Shown one piece after another: positions 41,052 through 45,201 of a stretch of 45,201 nt of DNA. The translations under genes were made by a program, and so were the position numbers. The stretch covers positions 20,750-65,950 of the forward strand of contig NZ_JANCLX010000044.1 in assembly GCF_024295805.1 (NCBI RefSeq). The letters are read 5' to 3'. Under the pieces are notes generated by a model. The model had not been told where the DNA came from, did no database searches, and saw only the letters and a program-made list of their open reading frames with translations. How positions within the stretch are numbered: position 1 is the first letter of the stretch; each line of letters opens with the position of its first letter. The DNA comes from Streptomyces cucumeris. Lineage in GTDB: Bacteria; Actinomycetota; Actinomycetes; Streptomycetales; Streptomycetaceae.

Positions 41052-42179
41052 CTACAGGAGAGGGGTCAGAAAGCGCCGTAGCGCCTCTTCGTACCCGTGC
41101 GGGTCGGCGTTCCACATGGCGCCGTGCGGAGCGCCCGGTACGGGGTGAAGGGTGACCAGTTCGGATCGGCGTCCGGCCAGTTCACGGGAGACGGACCAGG
41201 GGGCCAGGGCGTCGTCGGGGCCGTGGAGGACGAGCGCCGGGACGCGCAGCCGCTCGGGGTCGGCGGCCTCCTCCAGGAGGCTGCCGTGCAGTCCGGTGCG
41301 GCCCTCGGCCGCGCGTATGACGAGCGGCATCAGCGCGGCGGGGGTGCCGCGGGCCGCGGCGAGCGCGCGCAGGGTGACCCGCCAGTCCAGCACCGGGGAG
41401 TCGAGGACGACCCCGCTGACCCGGTGCCGCAGGGCCGAGTTGGCGGCGGCGTGCAGGGCCATCGCACCGCCGGTGGACCAGCCGTGCAGGACGACGCGCC
41501 GTGCGCCGTACCGCACCGCGTAGCGGATGGCCGCGTCCAGGTCGCGCCATTCGGTGTCGCCGAGGTGGCCGACGCCGTCCTCCGGGGGCGGGGCCCCGGG
41601 GTCGCCGCGGTAGGCGAGGTCGAGCACCGGGACCCGCAGCTTCCGCAGGAACGGCATGACGACCATGGGGTGTTCACGGGTGGTTCCCAGACCGTGGACG
41701 GTGATGACCCAGGTGGTGCGCTCAGCGGGGACGAACCAGGCGGGCAGCGGGCCGAGTTCACCGGGGATGTCCACATCGGCGTGCTCGAGGCCGAGCGCGT
41801 CGCGCGGATTGCCGATGTGCACCTGGGGGGTGAGCCGCACCCGGTCGCCGGGGTCGAGGCTGCCGTGGGTCACCCGCTCCAGGCGGCGCACCACGCAGTC
41901 GGCCGGGCTCGGCGCGTCCTGAAGGACCGGGCCGATGACGGCGTGGCAGGCCGGGCCCGCCAGTCCGTAGGTGCCGGGGCGCAGCGAGGCGAGGGAGCGG
42001 GTCAGGGTGATCCGGCCGGGCTCGGTCGCGTGCACCGTGAGCGGGGGCTCGTTCGGCAGCGGGCGGTCGAGGGCGGGCCGGAGCGCAGCGTCGGTGCCGT
42101 ACCGTCCGGCCGCCACCGCGGCCACACCGGCGCTGAGCAGGGTGCCGGCGGCCGCGGCCGCCGCTGTCCGCAGACGCAT
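41052..42179 (-). CDS. Alpha/beta hydrolase, membrane-anchored
   Basis: About 375 residues. An N-terminal hydrophobic segment (TAAAAAAGTLLSAGVAAVAA) anchors or exports it. The hydrolase domain has the nucleophile elbow GWSTGG (Ser), VITVHGLGTTREHP (oxyanion loop), Asp in LHGPDDALAPW and His in PGAPHGAMW, so the triad is complete. Substrate unknown; likely an esterase or peptidase of the cell surface. ATG at 42179 begins the signal-like segment; GGGAGG is immediately upstream, unusually close, so the exact start is not certain. It is followed by the helical hypothetical gene, 122 bp away, on the same strand. Confidence 0.88.
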   Translation of the reverse strand: MRLRTAAAAAAGTLLSAGVAAVAAGRYGTDAALRPALDRPLPNEPPLTVHATEPGRITLTRSLASLRPGTYGLAGPACHAVIGPVLQDAPSPADCVVRRLERVTHGSLDPGDRVRLTPQVHIGNPRDALGLEHADVDIPGELGPLPAWFVPAERTTWVITVHGLGTTREHPMVVMPFLRKLRVPVLDLAYRGDPGAPPPEDGVGHLGDTEWRDLDAAIRYAVRYGARRVVLHGWSTGGAMALHAAANSALRHRVSGVVLDSPVLDWRVTLRALAAARGTPAALMPLVIRAAEGRTGLHGSLLEEAADPERLRVPALVLHGPDDALAPWSVSRELAGRRSELVTLHPVPGAPHGAMWNADPHGYEEALRRFLTPLL

Positions 42180-42267
42180 CCCTCCCAGTGTGGTGGGCCG
42201 GGCGCCCGCCGGCCAGCGGGCGTACCCGGCGGAGTGAGACCCGGCGGGCAAGAACACGGCGGTAAAC

Positions 42268-42315
42268 GGACCGGACGGTGGACGGACCGGACGGTGGACG
42301 GACCGGACGGTGGAC
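42268..42315. repeat. Three perfect copies of a 16-bp tandem repeat
   Basis: The unit GGACCGGACGGTGGAC occurs at 42268-42283, 42284-42299 and 42300-42315 with no mismatch. It lies between the class II aldolase stop and the hydrolase start, likely a variable-number repeat that changes spacing or acts as weak hairpin-forming DNA. Confidence 0.9.
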
Positions 42316-42318
42316 GGC

Positions 42319-43005
42319 TCAGCCGGGCTGGCCGTAGCCGCGCAGCTTGTCGGCGGCGCGCGCCAGCTCGTCCGGCGGGATCAGCGCGGGGGTGCGGCCG
42401 GGGACGCCGGAGGCGGCCAGCCAGACCTGGCACATCCACTCCAGTTGCGCGGTGCGGTCGTACGCCTGGTCCAGGGTGGCGCCGTGGACGACGGTGCCGT
42501 GGTTGCGCAGCAGACAGCCGGAGCGGTCGCGCAGCGCCTCGAGCATCCGCTCGGCCAACGCGTCGGTCCCGTACAGGGCGTACTCGGCGACCCGCACCGG
42601 TCCGCCGAGCGCACCGGTCATGTAGTGGATGGCCGGGAGTTCGTCGACGAGGGTGGAGACGGCCGTGGCGTGGACGGCGTGGGTGTGGACGATGGCCCGG
42701 GCGTCCGTGGCGCGGTAGACGGCCAGGTGCATGGGCAGCTCACTGGTGGGTGTGAGCGTGCCGAGCACCTGCTCGCCGTCGAGGTCGACGGCGACGGCGT
42801 CGCGTGGGCCGAGCCGGTCGTAGGGCACCCCGCTGGGGGTCACCAGGACGGTGTCGCCGACCCGGGCCGAGACATTGCCCGAGGTCCCGACGACCAGCCC
42901 CTCGGCGGTGGTCCTGCGGGCGGTCCGCACCACCTGTCCCCATGCCTGCCGCAGGGGCTGGGTCAGCCGCGGCCGCGGCTGCCGGGCGGATCGTTCCTGT
43001 GCCAT
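42319..43005 (-). CDS. Class II aldolase/adducin family protein
   Basis: About 228 residues of the fuculose-phosphate aldolase/adducin fold. Motifs: GTSGNVSAR (phosphate loop), VTPSGVPYD, SELPMHLAVYR with the catalytic Glu, HTHAVHAT (two zinc His) and LLRNHGTVV with the third zinc His. Members cleave or epimerise sugar phosphates such as L-fuculose-1-phosphate, L-ribulose-5-phosphate or methylthioribulose-phosphate; the substrate cannot be fixed from sequence. ATG 43005 has GGAGG 7 bases upstream; a GTG 9 bp earlier is less likely. It is divergent from the phosphate transporter. Confidence 0.92.
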   Translation of the reverse strand: MAQERSARQPRPRLTQPLRQAWGQVVRTARRTTAEGLVVGTSGNVSARVGDTVLVTPSGVPYDRLGPRDAVAVDLDGEQVLGTLTPTSELPMHLAVYRATDARAIVHTHAVHATAVSTLVDELPAIHYMTGALGGPVRVAEYALYGTDALAERMLEALRDRSGCLLRNHGTVVHGATLDQAYDRTAQLEWMCQVWLAASGVPGRTPALIPPDELARAADKLRGYGQPG

Positions 43006-43143
43006 ACGCCTCACCTCCGTCCCGATCTTCGCAGCCGTCCGCCCGGCGGGGCGGGGACGGGGGCGGAATCAGGCCGGGGCGCCGTGCCGCGCGGGCCGTG
43101 TTCGAACCGGGCACGATCGGGGGTCGTAGCGCGGCGTTCACCC

Positions 43144-43174
43144 GGGTGGGGGCGGTGGGACGGGTGGGGGTGGG
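43144..43174 (+). other. G-quadruplex-forming motif upstream of the phosphate transporter
   Basis: Six G-tracts of 2-5 bases, starting GGGTGGGGGCGG and ending GGGTGGGGGTGGG, lie within 31 bp with loops of 1-2 bases or short. A further G-rich run extends to about 43200. It lies in the 364-bp space between divergent aldolase and pit genes. Confidence 0.6.
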
Positions 43175-43295
43175 TCGTACGGGGCGGGAGGGACGCGGGT
43201 GTACGGTGCCCAAACTCCTTGTGGCGGCGGGAAATACGCCCGGTGGCCGGCCGATGCCGCACCCTTTCCACCACGTCACCCCGGCGCCCGCCCTC

Positions 43296-43332
43296 GTTAA
43301 CCTTTCGTTCACCCAGTTTCCTTACGTTCACC
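43296..43332 (+). promoter_or_regulatory. PHO-box-like direct repeats upstream of pit
   Basis: GTTAACC (43296) and GTTCACC (43307) are spaced exactly 11 bp, as in PhoP sites of Streptomyces, and a third GTTCACC follows at 43326. The array ends 38 bp before the pit ATG, so it likely overlaps or lies just downstream of the promoter. The rest of the 364-bp gap holds the G-rich motif and no gene. Confidence 0.65.
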
Positions 43333-43369
43333 GTGCCACTACCGACCTTCGAACTGATTGACCGGGTGC

Positions 43370-44671
43370 ATGGAACACATCACGCTTCTCATCGGGATCG
43401 TGATCATCACGGCCTTGGTGTTCGACTTCACGAACGGCTTCCACGACACAGCCAATGCCATGGCCACCACCATCTCCACAGGCGCGCTCGGTCCCCGGGT
43501 GGCAGTGGCGATGTCGGCCGTCCTCAATCTGATCGGCGCCTTCCTGTCCGTGGAGGTCGCCAAGACCATCTCCGGGGGCATCCTCGACGAGGACTCGGGC
43601 ATCCGGCCCGAAGTGATCTTCGCGGGTCTGGTCGGAGCCATCCTCTGGAACCTGGTGACCTGGCTCGCCGGGCTGCCGTCCAGTTCCTCGCACGCCCTCT
43701 TCGGCGGCCTGATCGGCGCCACCGTGGCCTCGGTCGGTATCGACGGGGTCAACGGGGACGCGATCGTCATGAAGGTCCTCATCCCGGCCGTCGCCGCTCC
43801 GCTGGTGGCGGGTATCGCCACGATCGTCGCGACCCGGCTCACCTACCGGCTCGGACGTGGCCGCGCCGCCGAGGACACCGCCAAGGGCTACCGCGCCGGA
43901 CAGATCGCCTCGGCCGCCCTGGTCTCCCTCGCCCACGGCACCAACGACGCGCAGAAGACGATGGGTGTGATCACCCTGGCGCTGGTGACCGGCGGTGTGA
44001 TCGCGCCGGACTCCGACCCGCCGATGTGGGTCATCGTCTCGGCCGGTCTGGCCATCGCCCTGGGCACCTACCTGGGCGGCTGGCGGATCATCCGCACCAT
44101 GGGCAAGGGCATCACCGACATCCAGCCGCCGCAGGGCTTCGCCGCCCAGACCGGCGCGGCGACGGTCATCCTCGCCTCCTCGCACATCGGCTTCGCGCTC
44201 TCCACCACCCAGGTCTGCTCCGGTGCCGTCATGGGCGCGGGCGTCGGCCGCAAGGGCGGTGTGGTGCGCTGGTCGACCGCGGGCCGGATGGTCGCGGCCT
44301 GGGTGCTGACGCTGCCCGCCGCGGGTCTGATCGCGGCCGGGTCGGCGCTCCTGGCCGACCAGGGCGACTGGGGCATCACGGCGGTGGCCGTACTCGCCGT
44401 CGCGGGCTGTGTGGTCATCTGGGCGCTCTCCCGGCGCAAGCCGGTGGACGCCTCCAACGTCAACGAGGTCGGTCAGGACGCCGCGGCCGAGCCGGTGGGT
44501 GTCGTCACCGCCGCCCTCCAGTCGGTGGCCCCGCCGCCGGTGGGCTCCGCCGCCACCGCCGACAGCACCGCCTCCCCGGACACCGTCTCCGGAACCACCA
44601 CCGACCAGCCGAAGGCCATCGCGGCGGCCGGCTCGGCCGCCCGCGCGGCGTCGAGCAGCACCAGCAGCTAA
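43370..44671 (+). CDS. pit: Low-affinity inorganic phosphate transporter (PiT family)
   Basis: About 433 residues with about 10 hydrophobic helices. The two PiT signature motifs are present: FDFTNGFHDTANAMATTIST near the N-terminus and LVSLAHGTNDAQKTMGVI in the middle, which form the phosphate/cation binding sites. SSSSHALFGG is also typical. The C-terminal ~80 residues are an Ala/Ser/Thr-rich cytoplasmic tail. PiT carriers import phosphate, often as a metal complex, with protons. ATG 43370 begins directly at MEHITLLIGI; the ribosome binding site is weak. A PHO-box-like repeat just upstream suggests PhoP control. A small membrane protein gene follows 13 bp later. Confidence 0.95.
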   Translation: MEHITLLIGIVIITALVFDFTNGFHDTANAMATTISTGALGPRVAVAMSAVLNLIGAFLSVEVAKTISGGILDEDSGIRPEVIFAGLVGAILWNLVTWLAGLPSSSSHALFGGLIGATVASVGIDGVNGDAIVMKVLIPAVAAPLVAGIATIVATRLTYRLGRGRAAEDTAKGYRAGQIASAALVSLAHGTNDAQKTMGVITLALVTGGVIAPDSDPPMWVIVSAGLAIALGTYLGGWRIIRTMGKGITDIQPPQGFAAQTGAATVILASSHIGFALSTTQVCSGAVMGAGVGRKGGVVRWSTAGRMVAAWVLTLPAAGLIAAGSALLADQGDWGITAVAVLAVAGCVVIWALSRRKPVDASNVNEVGQDAAAEPVGVVTAALQSVAPPPVGSAATADSTASPDTVSGTTTDQPKAIAAAGSAARAASSSTSS

Positions 44672-44684
44672 AGGGAGCCATGGA

Positions 44685-44951
44685 ATGAGCATCGACTGGG
44701 CGGCACTCGGCCAGGTCTTCGGCGTCAGCCTCGCGGTGACGGTCGGAGTGGTGGGCGTCTTCACCCTCGGCATCGTCGGCACCTCCCGCAAGGCGCTCGG
44801 CCCCGAGGGAGCGGCCGTGGCCACGGCCACCGCCGGCGGCGTCCCGGCGCAGGGGGGCGGCGCGACCACTCTCGCCCGCTCCGGCGCGTACGCCTGCTTC
44901 GCGCTGTGCGCCGCGGTGGTGGCGTACGGCATCTATCTGATCGTCGCCTGA
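44685..44951 (+). CDS. Small two-helix membrane protein in the pit operon
   Basis: An 88-residue protein with two hydrophobic segments (VFGVSLAVTVGVVGVFTLGIV and ACFALCAAVVAYGIYLIVA) joined by a Gly/Ala-rich loop (ATATAGGVPAQGGGATTLA). GGGAG lies 7 bases before the ATG and the gene begins 13 bp after pit, so they are co-transcribed. It may be an accessory subunit of the phosphate transporter, as such small genes follow pit in other Streptomyces; no function is established. Confidence 0.85.
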   Translation: MSIDWAALGQVFGVSLAVTVGVVGVFTLGIVGTSRKALGPEGAAVATATAGGVPAQGGGATTLARSGAYACFALCAAVVAYGIYLIVA

Positions 44952-44988
44952 GGACGCTCCGGCGCCTCCCGCGACCTCTGAGAGCACC

Positions 44989-45038
44989 ACGGCCGCCGGG
45001 CCGGAGACGCTGACCAGCCTCTCCCGCCCGGCGGCCGT
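44989..45038 (+). terminator. Hairpin terminator after the pit operon
   Basis: Arms 44989-45001 and 45026-45038 (ACGGCCGCCGGGC and its exact complement) form a 13-bp stem with a 24-base loop, starting 37 bp after the last stop. Confidence 0.8.
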
Positions 45039-45069
45039 CGTTCGTGCTCCCCGCGGGGCCCATGTGGGC

Positions 45070-45201
45070 CTAGGTGTGTTGTCCCGAGAGGTTGGTGACG
45101 CGGCTGGCTGGGGTGTGGCCGCTGATTCCGGTGTGGGGTCGGTGGTAGTTGTACCAGTCCAGCCAGTCGGGGAACGCTGCCTGTCGTTCGGCGTCTGAGG
45201 T
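45070..45201 (-). mobile_element. IS481-type transposase, C-terminal fragment (cut by window edge)
   Basis: The minus strand from the window edge reads TSDAERQAAFPDWLDWYNYH, then RPHTGISGHTPASRV and ends TNLSGQHT before a TAG at 45070. The pattern W...YN..RPH..L.G.TPA.R...NL.GQ is the C-terminal end of IS481/IS3-type DDE transposases. Only 43 codons are inside the window; the rest, including most of the catalytic core, should lie to the right, so intactness cannot be judged. A GGCCCA-TG-TGGGCC palindrome at 45057-45070 sits at the gene end and might be near the element's border. The element inserted just beyond the pit terminator. Confidence 0.85.

Overview
The window looks like Streptomyces chromosome or that of a very close relative. 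G+C is very high, coding third positions are almost all G or C, GTG and TTG starts are frequent, and the gene families are typical: paired fabG-fabI, DUF3099, a multi-HAMP hybrid kinase, SpoIIE-type phosphatase and an Asp23/AmaP operon. Most of the 45 kb is ordinary conserved backbone. Accessory features are a polymorphic-toxin cassette near the left end and the tail of an IS481-type transposase at the right edge. The first ~80 bases are homopolymer C and G and are probably not reliable sequence.

Layout. 0.1-1.6 kb: fabG-fabI (fatty acid elongation, minus strand). 1.85-7.6 kb: a translationally coupled plus-strand cassette: SseB-like protein, small putative secretion partner, 1493-residue Rhs/YD-repeat protein with an N-terminal WXG-like region and a C-terminal toxin domain, then a small immunity protein. 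Base composition drops visibly from about 6.8 to 7.9 kb. 7.9-10.9 kb: tldD-tldE protease pair. 10.9-12.4 kb: tyrS and a strong terminator. 12.4-13.8 kb: a frameshifted GlsB/YeaQ-type gene, a DUF3099 membrane protein and a small Cys-containing protein. 13.8-17.0 kb: moaA, then a DUF485/acetate symporter operon with a Crp-type palindrome upstream. 17.5-19.1 kb: secreted subtilisin. 19.1-20.1 kb: sterol desaturase-family membrane protein. 20.2-25.1 kb: exonuclease-BRCT protein, small Zn-binding protein, SURF1, GH15 hydrolase and an SDR with altered catalytic residues.

25.3-28.5 kb: an Asp23/AmaP-type envelope-stress operon of five genes, with a divergent related gene. 28.6-35.6 kb: a signalling locus with a 1466-residue soluble hybrid histidine kinase carrying a long HAMP array, a response regulator overlapping it by 4 bp, and a divergent ATPase-GAF-PP2C phosphatase. 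This resembles the Osa osmoadaptation proteins of Streptomyces, but orthology was not tested. 35.6-38.8 kb: enoyl-CoA hydratase behind palindromic sites, a small HTH protein, and an ABC-F ATPase preceded by a 7-codon upstream ORF (MAILLVH) that contains an anti-Shine-Dalgarno sequence. 39.0-43.0 kb: VOC protein, a conserved hypothetical, alpha/beta hydrolase and class II aldolase. 43.0-45.0 kb: Pit phosphate transporter behind a PHO-box-like repeat, and a small membrane protein.

Most interesting points: the Rhs toxin/immunity cassette with putative type VII-like N-terminus, and the MAILLVH leader before the ABC-F gene, which suggests ribosome-mediated attenuation. No tRNA, rRNA, CRISPR array, prophage or biosynthetic gene cluster was seen. 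All assignments come from reading the sequence; no database search was possible.
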